The position numbers and the translations under genes were made by a program. This document shows, in pieces, positions 12,001-22,513 of a stretch of 64,000 nucleotides of DNA (position 1 is the first letter of the stretch; each line of letters starts with the position of its first letter). The stretch lies in contig CM037830.1 in NCBI GenBank assembly GCA_021234535.1, forward strand, positions 1,586,170-1,650,169, in the 5' to 3' direction. The notes below the pieces were generated by a model. It did no database searches. It had not been told where the DNA came from and saw only the letters and a program-made list of their open reading frames with translations. The stretch is from Stichopus chloronotus (Eukaryota > Echinodermata > Holothuroidea > Aspidochirotida > Stichopodidae).

Positions 12001-12903
12001 AATATCTCATCATTGTGACGTCAGTCTCTTCTTGATAGATTGCTGCTGACGTCACTAGTTCAACGTTTCTGGAGAACTATCAGGAAGATACTGACGTCAC
12101 ATAATAAGACGTTTTATTAGACGATACGTCACTTTTATTCGCCAAAACTGATGATCGAACAAAAACTAGGTAAGCCTATGTGAACTTGAAGACACATTAT
12201 AAGAGGCTTTTAATCTATTCAGAAGAACCCTCTTAGCTTCCTCAAGTCACTGGATTAATTTATCGAGATATCGAATTCGATGATTGAAATTGCAAACGCC
12301 ATCATCGTAATGAATATACAGTCGTTACATTATTTACCATCATGAATTTATTTTAATTGGTCTTTTGTCCTTAAAAGCATTCTACCACCAAGTACCATGG
12401 TTACGTTTATGTTTGAGGAACATGGCCGGGACAACGTGTCTCTTCCAATCCAATTTTTTGGCAAACTCAGACGGGGGCTTTAAGCGGTAAACCACCATAT
12501 TAAACTTCCCCATTCTTCAAAGCAAAAGTAACGGAGAACAAAACTTTTCACTTTTTCAGCGATAATAACTATACAACTAGGCGTATTATTACTGAAATTA
12601 CTACTAAATTACTAAATATGATTCAGCCTTAAGTATAGCCTAACTAGTATGATAGTCAATTAACATTCATTAACTACTTACTTTAAGGTTTTCAATCAAA
12701 CCGATCGACTCTTCGATTTCATCGTGAATGGCAATCAAGATATTCTGATAGCCGCCATTTTGGATAAGAATCGGTTGTCTCCTCCACGGACCGTCTGGAT
12801 CCTGATAGTCTTCAAATTCTATAATCTTACCGATTGAGTTTATGAAACAGAGGTATAGAATAAGTAAAAACATTGCTACATAGTGAAAAACAGAGAATTC
12901 CAT
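1..12903 (-). CDS. Gene M: CLCA-like protein, 5' seven exons, 3' end outside window
   Basis: A CLCA-family gene (chloride channel accessory / secreted metalloprotease-like family). Exons, 5' to 3': 12903-12682, 7837-7677, 6720-6584, 3842-3550, 2695-2456, 1377-1147, 87-1 (cut by the window edge). All have GT/AG borders and the phases fit (0,2,1,0,0,0), giving 457 residues in the window. Seen in order: signal peptide (about 1-24), N-CLCA domain with CGEEGE, HLWGHLRWGLFDEF at 179-192, a Cys-containing segment with SSWDV, then the start of a VWA domain (VVILDAR near 340-347; SDG at 446-448). Family CLCAs have HEWAHLRWG here, so the catalytic Glu is replaced by Leu180; His179, His183 and the DE at 190-191 remain. 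The VWA metal motif DxSxS is DARVN. Missing in the window: the rest of the VWA, beta-sandwich, FnIII and C-terminus. It is divergent (head to head) from gene A. The family call is very firm; loss of protease activity is inferred. Confidence 0.9.
1147..1377 (-). CDS. Gene M exon 6: middle of VWA domain
   Basis: 231 nt, 77 codons, phase 0 in and out (acceptor GTGACAG, donor GTATGT). It opens with DHNKFQRMVDAF and contains PYSLLGVVSV, matching the F..R.......W.G.V.F part of the VWA. It ends with NSSSLGEGVAKAIE. The Thr of the second metal motif (GGTS in CLCAs) is Ser here. Confidence 0.9.
2456..2695 (-). CDS. Gene M exon 5: Cys segment and start of VWA
   Basis: 240 nt, phase 0 in and out. It begins at CAG|GTG and ends at AAG|GTAAGC. 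It encodes VTKFCHSD, then HNTEAPTQQNRLC and KSSWDVI, which match the family's F-C...EAPN.QN..C..(S)TW.VI. Next come PKFRLLQ and LSVVILDARVNMK, the first VWA strand. The metal-binding DxSxS is DARVN, so two Ser ligands are absent. Confidence 0.93.
3550..3842 (-). CDS. Gene M exon 4: zinc-site exon with HLWGH
   Basis: 293 nt, phase 1 in, phase 0 out. The acceptor is TTATCAG. I chose the GTAAGT donor after YYLTES because it joins in frame to exon 5 and the joined text MMSYYLTESVTKFC fits the family pattern (x-S-I-M-x-x-x-x-x-V-x-x-F-C). The first codons give AKTIAHLWGHLRWGLFDEF: the CLCA HEXXHXXXGXXXDE motif with Glu replaced by Leu. Two cysteines follow (SSCPRG and NNTCEI). If the open frame is read past the donor instead, it runs into a stop at 3507. 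Confidence 0.92.
6584..6720 (-). CDS. Gene M exon 3: N-CLCA domain, CGEEGE segment
   Basis: 137 nt, phase 2 in, phase 1 out, with acceptor TATCACAG and donor GTATGT. It encodes PFVSQPGRCGEEGEFIYLP followed by WEPDNDVLFRDP, matching the family block C-G-x-x-G-x-x-I-x-L-x-P just before the zinc site. It is 24 nt longer than the matching exon of gene A. Confidence 0.92.
7677..7837 (-). CDS. Gene M exon 2: N-CLCA domain
   Basis: 161 nt, phase 0 in, phase 2 out. A pyrimidine-rich tract and CAG precede it, and GTAAAT follows. It encodes TSKVLFEATKQSVYFKDIS and ILVPKHW, a very close match to the CLCA pattern of a Leu-Phe-Glu-Ala-Thr helix followed by a Tyr-Phe-Lys strand and an I-L-(I/V)-P..W block. 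No start codon lies in it, so a simple ORF scan misses it. Confidence 0.93.
7838..12681. other. Gene M intron 1 with fold-back element
   Basis: A 4.8 kb intron. Apart from the repeat at 9079-9848 it has a CT run (8280-8291) and a small His-rich open frame (8322-8561) that I treat as chance. I see no other coding signal. Confidence 0.6.
9079..9848. repeat. Fold-back element with GGCGCC core
   Basis: The left part (about 9079-9280) repeats the unit CATCTCTATGTTTCGA several times; the right part (about 9715-9848) repeats its reverse complement TCGAAACATAGAGATG. Between them are roughly 20-25 bp units. On the left they read GTACTTTGGCGCCGAT, and on the right they flip to TCGGCGCCAATGTAC. GGCGCC occurs twelve times in about 360 bp, against an AT-rich surround. 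The whole is therefore one large imperfect palindrome made of short repeats, the layout of a fold-back DNA transposon or a satellite-derived hairpin. Open frames on both strands across it are products of the repeats. Confidence 0.85.
12682..12903 (-). CDS. Gene M exon 1: signal peptide and N-terminus
   Basis: 222 nt, 74 codons, ending phase 0 at a GTAAGT donor. The ATG at 12903 is followed by a hydrophobic stretch (FHYVAMFLLILYLCF) typical of a signal peptide. Then comes the block FEDYQDPDGPWRRQPI and NGGYQNILIAI, shared with the first exons of genes A and B. The NGY..I.IAI part matches the start of the N-CLCA domain; the GPWxRQP block in front of it is shared by all three local genes. Confidence 0.9.
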
Positions 12904-13037
12904 TTCCGGAAAGGTAACAATTCGCTCGAAATAAATATCAGGTAAGTAATGCTAGAATTGTTTTACTTTTGCCAGCTTTGTACATTTATCCCAGACTCTC
13001 CTCAGCACTGGAGATTCGTAGTAGGGCTGGTATAGGT

Positions 13038-13253
13038 TTACGAGGAGCTTATTGGGAGCATGCAAGCAACTGCGTGTAAACAGAGTAGTATCAATTTGGC
13101 CTCCGTCGCAGGTAATCTCATGGGCTTCCAAACTTTATGCGCCATGTAAGTTGACAAATACCCGATATGATAAAGCACGAGAAAATACCCTATTATAAGG
13201 AACACCGTTATACCACTAACCACTTTTTTTTTCAAACGGTGTAGTACTGTCAT
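13038..13253 (-). other. Open frame with a membrane-anchor-like N-terminus (doubtful)
   Basis: 71 codons, starting 135 bp upstream of gene M exon 1 on the same strand. It has basic residues (RLKKK) followed by a hydrophobic stretch (VSGITVFLIIGYFLVLY), the look of a type II signal anchor. No homologous domain follows. It could be a first exon of an unseen gene, part of a gene M 5' leader, or chance. I would not use it as a gene without transcript support. Confidence 0.2.
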
Positions 13254-14486
13254 GGTTTCTTTAGAAAGCTGGGTCAGTGTCGCTGAGGTAAGGTAGTGGG
13301 ACTAAGTAAGTAATTCGTAGAAGTTCCGAAGCTGATGTTTGGACGCATATAGTGAATTGTAAGTCCTAAGAGACCATAATTCAAGCAATAAAAGTAACAA
13401 AATCTACAAAAAAGTTAAAAAATCATAAACTTATAGTTGAATGAATGTACGCGGTCACATATGTGCGTAACTATAGCAAATTTCAAGATGCAATTATCTT
13501 ATATTAGATGGTTTAATTTTTGTGGGAGTGAGGGACGGGTACGGTAATTTGTTTAGTTACTATAGGGTTCTCGTCACTTGTACTTATAGTTTTGTGTGAT
13601 GCCGAAACATGCCGCCAAGTCTTTCAAACTATACGGTGTAACTCTTGGAAAAATTCCCGCTTTTTTTAGGGGGGTCATATGTGCTGCCGGCGTTGGTCTT
13701 TAAGTCTGCCCTGAACCGTAAGCACTTACCGCATCAGGAAAGAACTTACTGATTAACTTATTACTAAAGCGAAAGCAGGATATAGGTCTATCGTACAATC
13801 ACTATCTAGCAGAAATCAACGTAGTCGAAGCAAGCTGATTATTTAGAGATTTTCTGCTAAAGCACTTGGACTTTATGACTCTAAAACGAAATCACCACAG
13901 ATTGTGTTCTGTATACATTGTTACGTCTTCATTGTGACATCTTTGTTGTGACACCTTATAACATGTTTTATGTAAATTCGAAGTTACGATAATTGTAGAT
14001 ATTAATGTTAAAAAAAAAAAAATGTTTTAAAAAAACAGGCTTGCCCCCGGTAATATTCACGAGAGAAATGACATGTACTACAGTTACGGACCATGGATAT
14101 CAATACATTTAACGGTTCCGAAATCAGTGGACCACATGGTTAACCAAAGTGGTAATTGTTCAGTCCTACCCTATACACGGAGTTGCTACTTAAGTAGCCC
14201 CCCGCTCCCCCCCCCCCCCCCCCCCACTGCACTAAGTGTGTAGCAGATGAAATTACCTCAAGGTTTGATACAATAATCTACACTAACCGTGGGAGTTCGA
14301 AGCCAATGCTGCCGCGTATTCCAACTAAAAGTCTGCCACGTTATTGTGACGTAACACTTGGAGTGTTTCGACTTCATATTTGCACACGAAGCCTGCAAAT
14401 TGTATCAAAATCCCAACACAACCTCTCTCACACAACCACTGAGACCAAGTTTCCGTCTCGGTGATTTCGATGTTGAAAAATGGAAA

Positions 14487-14932
14487 ACACCCTATCACCA
14501 GTATCTGCATTTCGCATTCACTTTCCAACTCAGTATCACAATATATACCGAGCATTCGCCCTCAAACTCAATACCCTATCACCAATTAATGTATATCATC
14601 ACTGAGTATAGTCACTTCCCAACTCAATACCCCATCACCAATTATTGTCTATATCATCACTTATTATAGTCACTTTCCAACTCAATACCCTATAACCAAG
14701 TAATGTCTATCATCACTTAGTATAGTCACTTTCCAACTCAATACCCTATCACCAATTAATGTAAATCATTACTGAGTATAGTCACTTTCCAACTTAATAC
14801 CCTATCACCAATTAATGTAAATCATTACTGAGTATAGTTAATTTCCAACTTAATACCCTATCACCAATTAATGTAAATCATTACTGAGTATAGTCACTTT
14901 CCAACTCAATACCCTATCACCAATTTCTGCCA
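14487..14932. repeat. 56 bp tandem repeat array
   Basis: About eight head-to-tail copies of a 56 bp unit, recognised by CCCTATCACCAATTAATGTA, then ATCATTACTGAGTATAGTC and ACTTTCCAACT. The three copies from about 14740 onward are nearly identical; the outer copies on the left are more diverged, consistent with unequal exchange in the middle and right. No spacer variation of the CRISPR kind is present. Confidence 0.9.
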
Positions 14933-15402
14933 CTGCAGCCTTCACTTTCAACCTAAATTATCACCAATACATGCTGTACCGTGTTGTTTCTTCTGCAGTT
15001 CATTTCAGTTTGTCACTATAGTCGTTCCTATAAATTACAGAATTTGACATCCTATTTTATTAATTGATCAAGGATATATCTACAACATTTAAGTTACGGG
15101 TTCAAGATCCATACAAAAAAAATAAATAAACTGCCAAACATATGTCACTTAAACTTATTGAGTGTCAGCAGAACCATGCTTTTTTCAGTTTCTCTGTAAT
15201 CAGTTCAATAAGAAAAAGTGTTAAATAGTTTTCATTAACATTTGGCCTCTATTTATTACCAGGAAGCTTTGTCTCTAATTTTATTCAAATGAAAATGTTT
15301 GCAATGTAATCAATGTTATCAATCAATCAGCATAACACATTTCTATCATACTGAAAATTACTGAAAAAGAAACAAAAACAGAAAAAAAGCAAAAAACTTC
15401 TT

Positions 15403-15481
15403 ACACTGTAAAAAATGTCTGTAAGTTTACAGAAAATGTTTTATTTTCTGTAAATTTACAAGTATATTTTTTTCACAGTGT
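15403..15481. repeat. 79 bp palindromic element (ACACTGTAAAAAA ends)
   Basis: The left arm ACACTGTAAAAAATGTCTGT, then AAGTTTACAGAAAA, is mirrored on the right by TTTTCTGTAAATTTACA...TTTTTTTCACAGTGT. The arms can pair over most of the element, with a short AT loop. A related longer copy lies at 60552-60717. It is a small MITE-like hairpin; no coding content. Confidence 0.75.
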
Positions 15482-17651
15482 GCGGCTTGAATGTGCCAAT
15501 TAAAGAAACCGTACATGCGCAATATTTGTCTGTGGAAATTGTTAGCGTGAAAGTACGCAGTGTCAATAAAATGAACTGACGTTTGTTGTCAAAGTGAATT
15601 ATAAATAAAAGTGATAAATCACTTTTAGCAAGTCATCTAGTAAGATTTGCAACCAACCGCAACTGGTGGCCATATCTTGAATTTATCGCTATCTGTGACA
15701 GTTTATTTAACAATCAAACAGATTTTGATATGTCGTTTATATATTTGCTGTACTGATTTATCGAAAATAATTTGGTTTTAAAACCAAAAACCAGTGAACC
15801 GTGGTCCTCCCAATACCTTCATTCTACTACCGACGTCAAAGGTAAGAGTGCAAAAGTTTCTCTTTTTCTTTTTTAAATAAAATAGGAGATTTATTATAAT
15901 GTTTATCATTCTACAATAATTTATTTCTCCCTAAGCTGCTAAGTGTTATGCAGTATATTATGGTTACGCTGTAATACTCTCGCATTTATGTTTTACTTTT
16001 ACTGTTGCTTTCCAATCATGAAAAAGATATATTGTCTACATTAGCGGTGACGCAATGACAAACGTTGACAAGGAATTCCCCAATTTAATTCGATTGAATT
16101 CACCCCTAAATTCGATAACACGAAAACATTGATGTGCCGTAATTTCAGCTCACGTATCCCCTGTGAAATAACACTAATTATGTAAATTTAATCAGTTCTG
16201 ACCCCTGAATGAGACTTTTGTGACTAATGTTCGTTGACATGGGAATGTTGATTAGCTACCGTAGGTGGTTTCAAGTTGCATCCCAACACGGATAAATTTC
16301 AGGCTTTTAAATTTATGCCAAACGTAAGAGTTGCGATTACACAGGGAGGGAAGACTGAAAGACACCACGGTCTCATGAATAAAACAAAATGAGTCATTAT
16401 ACATGTTTAGTTGATAAATCTCGTGTAAGATCGTTTTTTTTTTTTTACGTGCTCAGAATATTACAGTTTTTGTAAATGCGTAACTGGGAGGTGATTGGGG
16501 TATGGTGACTTATCATTTGTGTGTATGATATCACCGCATTAATGCGCATGTCACTAAAACCTTTACACTAGCTCGATGAACTAGATACATTTTGTCTAAG
16601 ATGATAATGAAAAATGTGTTTGTGCGAATGAACAAAAGAAGAGCAAGTTGTGTTCTAGGGTACAAAGGTGATAAAAATATTCGTCGGTTGTGCACTCTTT
16701 GGTTTATAAGCAATGTCCCACTGAGAAGGGATCTTTGGGGGAAAAGACCAAATTTCAGTGAATCCTCTTTTTGCGTGCTACTGTGCGACGGTTCAATGAA
16801 CTGCTGGATGGTACTTTTTGAGGGAGGTAGTAGCTATGCAACACCTGTCACACTCATGACAGTTTATTATGATTCAACGGACTGCAAACATGGGACACAA
16901 GAAAATTTAGATCATCAAAGGAAATAATTCTTGGAACATAATCTTGAAGAAACCTCCTGAATAACAATAGTTGATAGTATCATACACGAAAGGAAAATTT
17001 TAGACGTTACCTAGTCCCTTACCCCATTACCTGCAGGTTTCACCATGGCATAAGTCAGTGCAAAAAGTAGTCCTATATGTAGGGCTGCATTTATGAGCGA
17101 CTGCAATTAAATGAGCCCATTGACTTGATATCGATAACTTTGTGGGGATTTTGAAAGACAATGCTTAGAATTAGCATAATTAGTCAAGTTTCACATGGCA
17201 ATAATATACTGTCATTTTTTTTTTAACTTTTTACCTTTACTTGTACTGACCTGCTGACTGGCTGCATATTAATTAGTATTATAACGATACAGAAAGTACC
17301 GTTGTAGCATTAAGCTTTTTCATAAGCCTACTGTATTTTGTTGTACCCCGTGAAGGCAACCTTTTAAAGTGTATTTGAAGTGGATACTTTAGAGAGATGC
17401 TGAGCATTTCTGTCTGTGTTCGGTATTTTTTATACATGCATACGTGCCATTTAAATGCATTCGATTAATCAAATTATTTTAGATTGGAAGTTATTTACCG
17501 TTATGTTTATGCTCAATGTATTGTTTTACACGCAGATAAAGAAAAAAAAAAAAAGACGTTCCGAAGGTTCCACTCCATGGATCCGAGAAGCCGGTTCCAT
17601 ACAGTCGAGTTGGTTCCCATGGAGCTGATGTCAGCAGAAAGGTCCCGAGCC

Positions 17652-17795
17652 AACTGCGCTGAGGTTCAACTGCGCCGCCGTTTAACTCCGTCGCCGTTCA
17701 ACTCCGCCGAGGTCCAATTTGCACCGCGTTCAACTGCGCCGAGGTTCAGCTGTGCCAACGTTCGACTCTGCCGGGGTCTAACCTGCGTGGCTGCG
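17652..17795. repeat. 16 bp GC-rich minisatellite
   Basis: Nine consecutive 16 bp units of the type AACTGCGCCGAGGTTC, each with a few changes. They form an isolated GC-rich, CpG-rich island in AT-rich DNA. Since 16 is not a multiple of three, each frame changes meaning from unit to unit, so the open frame that crosses it (17484-17828) is unlikely to be a protein. Confidence 0.85.
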
Positions 17796-20444
17796 TCGTT
17801 GCACGACTGCACGGAGGTGGAATCCTGACCCTGTGACAATTCATGGGCTTAACCCTGCCCACTCCGTTATTGAGCCTCTAGCGATACTATGCATGTAAGT
17901 TTCAACGTTATGCTGCCGTAACGGCACAATGAAGAGGCGCACCAAGTCACTTACACAACTTCATTGTTCACACTCTATTTGCTTGTTTGTATCAAGGCGG
18001 AAGTTCTTGTTTGTTGTTATATGACGTCAATGTAAGGGGGATCTATAAATTAATTCAAGTCATCATAGTTGAAATATCACTTTTTCTTCATTTCATTGAT
18101 GCAAAGCTTCCTGAACAAAATATCTTTCTTATCTCTTTTTTATGCAAAAGTTGACAAACAAATTCCCCGGGGAGTTCAAGGCAACGAAGGTTATAATGAC
18201 TGTTTAAATGTTGTTGTTACTTTTTGGTAGCATCTGCCGGATGGAGCGATTATTGTGTCTGCAGTACTGCACCTTGTCGAGGTAGAACATGATGTCTTCA
18301 GCAGTTGTATAATAATGTCAGTCTTTCATGCATGATTCTTCACTGATGTCTTGTAAGATTTTATCCAAATTCACGTAGTTCGTCATTTGTAATTAGTTGA
18401 GTAAGTGATAAATGTTTGTGTAACAGGGTTGTCAATTCAAAAAATTTGAGTGTTTGATCAATTAGTTTGTCAAACAACATTAGCTAGCCTACCAGCAGGA
18501 CGAGATGGCCGATTCATCTTTACATTCTTTTGTTTTCTATTCTCCGTCACCTTTTGAACTATAGTAAACGATACATTCACTTCCTCGATGCGAATGCAAG
18601 ATTTATGGGACTAAGATGAACTACCTGCCCTTTGACATGCGTACCTTCCGAGATCGAATTAGAAGCAGGTGCTTTGTAGGTTCGGGTGATATAACGGTCA
18701 GATTGATGAGTACATTACATACACTGAAGCTTTTTTCTTTCTAAATTCCGGTTCCTTTGACAGACAATATTGCCTTCAATGCCTTAAGCGGAAGTATAAA
18801 ACTAAACATTCGAAGAGTGATCCCACAAAAGCGCAGTAGACGTTCGACTGACGTCATCAAGAAACGAACAAAAAATGATCGCCATCGGCATGAGTCTCAG
18901 CCGAAGCCAGGAAATATGAAGCAATAAAGCCGCCATACTGTATATGGCAACAGCGCCATCCTCTTGTCTACGGAGTTCATTTGACGGTAATTGTTTGATA
19001 TTATTAGGTGAGCCTGAATCCTAAGGGTGTCTGAAATGTGAAAGCTAAATCCTCTTTTACTGTTTTCAACCTCCTGTTTGTACAATTGAAGGTCGCAGCA
19101 CAAGCAAGATCTCCATATTTTCTGATCTTAGCCTTGTTTGTACCTCGTCTGCATATAATGTTGACCTGTTGTGCCATAGAGAATAAGAATATTCGAACAC
19201 ACTGCGCAGATGGTGTGTTGTCGATACGTGTGCACAATCACAGCCTGAGATGCTGTTGTTGTACAATGGACGCCTGTCCGTCAAAACAAAAAGGCGTGCC
19301 CAGCACTGACGTCGATGAAGAATCGTCCATCGAAAGCCTATACTTTAGCTGGAAGTATTATTCCACGATAAGAAAATGACCGAACACCGGAGGGTCACGT
19401 GCTGCGGGAATGTAATCTTACGGTGAGTATAATAAGTTTGTGCACCCTAATTTTTCACTGCTTAAATAGATGTACAATATAAAATAGACGACAAAAGATT
19501 ATAATTTTAGCTCAGTCGTAAGGACAAATTACAAGACAGCAAGAATTTTCAGCATTTGACACGGATGTCGCTGGGCTGTTACTCTGTTACAACTGATGAA
19601 ATGTGTCAGTTAGCAGCACAGTACTACACAGTGTACGTTGCGCGATGTGCTTGTCGTTTTTTCGAAGTATTGTTGGTACTATTATTAAGCGTGAACGTAT
19701 GAAACTATTACAAATATCATACCAAGCACGTGACCCTTCATGCAACGGACAGTCAGAAGCCATTTTGTCCATTGGCGTGCTAGTTCCAGCTATTAGGATT
19801 CCGATTTCTCTGCAATCTCCCGGCCGGAAGAGCTTAGTCGTCCATCTTGCAGATGGCATTATCGTCACTTCCGGTAGCTTCACTTAGCCAATACGACAAC
19901 AGTACTTGACACCACCGATGGTCTATTTTGTCTACTGACAGACCATTAACCTCTGCATGCTATTCAGGACACTTATACATCAGATATTGTTACAACAGTA
20001 ATTGTGGGTACGATCATCTCAGTTAACACTTCCTGAACGTGCGCACGCGTACCATAGTTGACGTCATCATGCATGGAAACATGGATTGACCAATCAAAGA
20101 AGACGGGTCTGAGAAAGATTCTACAATTCGTTTCAGGTAATCTTTCATCAAATGAATCGCAAACATACTATTGTATATGCTTAAAAGACTATAAGAATAA
20201 AATGAGAATTGACAATCGAACTTATTTTGACCAAATTAAGTCTTACAGTCTTAATCTTGGGGTAAAATTAACCTTTTAATTGAACGTGGGACATATTTCG
20301 GAAAAAAGTGCATTTTCCACTGCATTTCCGGTCAACTAAAACTTAAGGGGTTTAGTCAAAGGAATCATGTTTTTACAAACAGCTTCTATTAATAATACAT
20401 TTTGTTTTTTTAATTTTTTTTTGGGGGGGGGCAGATTCAATTCA

Positions 20445-21325
20445 GCTCCTAGAATTCTAAATGGAAGAAACTGTCATATGTAAGACTAAATCGACATATG
20501 CCAATGCAAATCGGCATCTGTCAGCTTCTCGTGATCCTATTGGATAATAATGCCGCCGTATGATAACTCTAAGAACCATGACCGGAAGAAATCCATACAT
20601 CGAATTAATCGACAAATGACAATTTTATTCGGCACATGACAGTTTTACGTCTTTGTCATTCTCCTAAGAGGGGTGCTTTGAAAAAAAAATGTCCACACCT
20701 TTTCAGCCAAGTGAACTAGTCATGGGTCATGGGCATTTTTGGGGCTACTGTCTTGGCCAAAGCACATGATGGAGTTGCTGTCATTGGTATTTTTGTGATC
20801 CCTAAAGGCATTCGTTCAAACGCAAAAAGAATTATCAATGTACCTTTTCACCTAAATGACACCAAAATTTGGAACCCTTTAAGGCTACTCTCTGGGGCCC
20901 CGTACGAGAAAAAAAAAATGTTGTCATACCCATTTTGAATACAAGTGAACCCTAGTGGACATTTTCCAGTTAAATTTATCCCTGTACCTTTCAGCTGAAT
21001 AAATGCATTTTTAACACGTTTTTGGAGGAAGGAAGGATGAGCCAAAGGTCAAATGTACAGGATGAGTCTCGGCGGCCATCTCATTCCTCAACTCCAGGGC
21101 TCGAACCTACATTATGGGACCATCAAACCGTTTGCACCTTTACAGCTGAGAAACGCTCTGGGCTACCGTACTATTTCTTCCAATCATCATTCTTAATTTT
21201 ACACACTGTTATGATCCGTTATCGACCAATAGAATCACGAGAAACTGACAGACGCTGAATAAAATTGTCATATGTCGATTTAGTCTTTCATATGACAGTT
21301 TTTTTCCAGTCAGAATTCTAGGAGC
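20445..21325. repeat. Fold-back repeat pair with TCATATGTCGATT units
   Basis: Bases 20445-20545 and 21225-21325 are inverted copies of each other: the left arm read in reverse complement gives CCAATAGGATCACGAGAAGC...GAATTCTAGGAGCTG, and the right arm reads CCAATAGAATCACGAGAAAC...GAATTCTAGGAGCTG. Further partial units (CATATGACA-type, with CACGAGAAACTG) continue in direct orientation at 21340-21600 and inside the left part at about 20560-20650. The arrangement is that of a fold-back element that has partly re-duplicated. Confidence 0.75.
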
Positions 21326-22288
21326 TGTCATGTGACCTATATTTTACAATAGAATCACGAGAAACTGGCAGATGCCGATTCAAATGGTCATATGTACAAT
21401 TTAATTCGACATATGACACTTTCTTCCAATCAACTTCTTTAAAATGTGTGTCATGTGTGAATGTAAACCAATGAAAGGACTTGAAACTGTCATATGTAAA
21501 AGAAATTGGCTCATATCGATTTGTTGGAGATATGACGATTTCATCCAATCAGATTGGGAGAAACTGACATATGAAGACTTAATTCGACCTTGTAAGTTTC
21601 TGGACTTACAGCGCACTAGGCGTTAATCTGTTTAACCTGTCTGTGATCTGCATCAAGTGCAAAAACAGAAGGTGATCTGTTGATAATGACTTCTGTTTTA
21701 CTGAGACTCGATTGAATTGAAAACATGTCACCACCTGTGTGTCACTCACTCTTGGCCATACACAGATATTAGACGGAGAGAGTATAACCTCTTCCAATTG
21801 TTCTGGAGGATGATGGTGCAATAGGCGGGATCTAATATGAATAAATCAGACATACAAGCCTATTATTCGTAATTTTCCTTGCGTATCGGTTGTTTATTCC
21901 AAGAATAGATCATAAATTGGTGACGTAGACAACATGCGGTGTTGATGACGTCATCCAAGAGAATGGTATCTTTGCGGGGGTAACAAAGCCCTTGATATAA
22001 CAGCAGGATAGTAATAAAACACATAGGAAGATTCACGTGGATCAGACATACAACCTTCACACTCCTGTTACCAAGTTTGTCATTGTCAATTTGGACATGT
22101 TACTGGAAGGAATCGTATGAGTTGCATGAACTTTGACGAAGATCCATCGCGGTTTCGTTTATCTGTCTTCGATATTACTAGTACATCAGAGAACAACTGG
22201 ATTACTATTTTGGTTGAAGATCTATCTATTTTTATGTTTTGGACATTTCGGTGAATTGATTTACTCATCTTTAAATAGTTTCTTGAAA

Positions 22289-22513
22289 ATGTCTGCTCGT
22301 AAGCATTGTTTAGGTTTAATAATTTTTACGCTAGTCGGCGTTTCTTCAGTAGCATACTGTGCGGATATCATCCAATTCGAAAAGTTTGTGCGCCCAGATG
22401 GTCCCTGGGGGAGGCAGCCAATTATTTTAGAGGATGGAGGAGGATTCAGTAATATTTTAATTGCTATCCATCCTGATGTTCAAGACTCGGAGTTCGTGAT
22501 AGAACATATTCAG
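22289..22513 (+). CDS. Gene A exon 1: signal peptide and N-terminus
   Basis: 75 codons ending phase 0 at CAG|GTAAGT. The start at 22289 gives MSARKHCLGLIIFTLVGVSS, a good signal peptide. Then follow FEKFVRPDGPWGRQPI and FSNILIAIHPDV, shared with genes M and B. The frame stays open upstream to 22133, but that extension is not conserved in the paralogs. Confidence 0.92.

Larger units (their letters stand above)
12904..22288. other. Divergent intergenic region between genes M and A
   Basis: This 9.4 kb stretch separates the two head-to-head CLCA genes and must hold both promoters, but I could not place a TATA box or start site with confidence. It contains a 56 bp tandem array, a 79 bp palindrome, a 16 bp GC-rich minisatellite and a fold-back repeat pair, listed separately. 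A C-run lies at about 14205-14225. No RNA gene or further conserved exon was recognised. Confidence 0.6.

Noticed and set aside
14487..14932. Possible CRISPR-like array
   Set aside because: The units are contiguous with no variable spacers and the genome is eukaryotic.
17484..17828. Plus-strand open frame of 114 codons
   Set aside because: Its second half is the 16 bp minisatellite, whose unit length does not keep a frame; no start context or domain supports it.
21095..21130. tRNA-like T-loop (GGTTCGAGCCC on the minus strand)
   Set aside because: The T-stem does not pair and I could not find matching acceptor and anticodon arms.
22133..22288. In-frame upstream start for gene A, adding 52 residues
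   Set aside because: The extension would bury the signal peptide and is not matched in the first exons of genes M and B.
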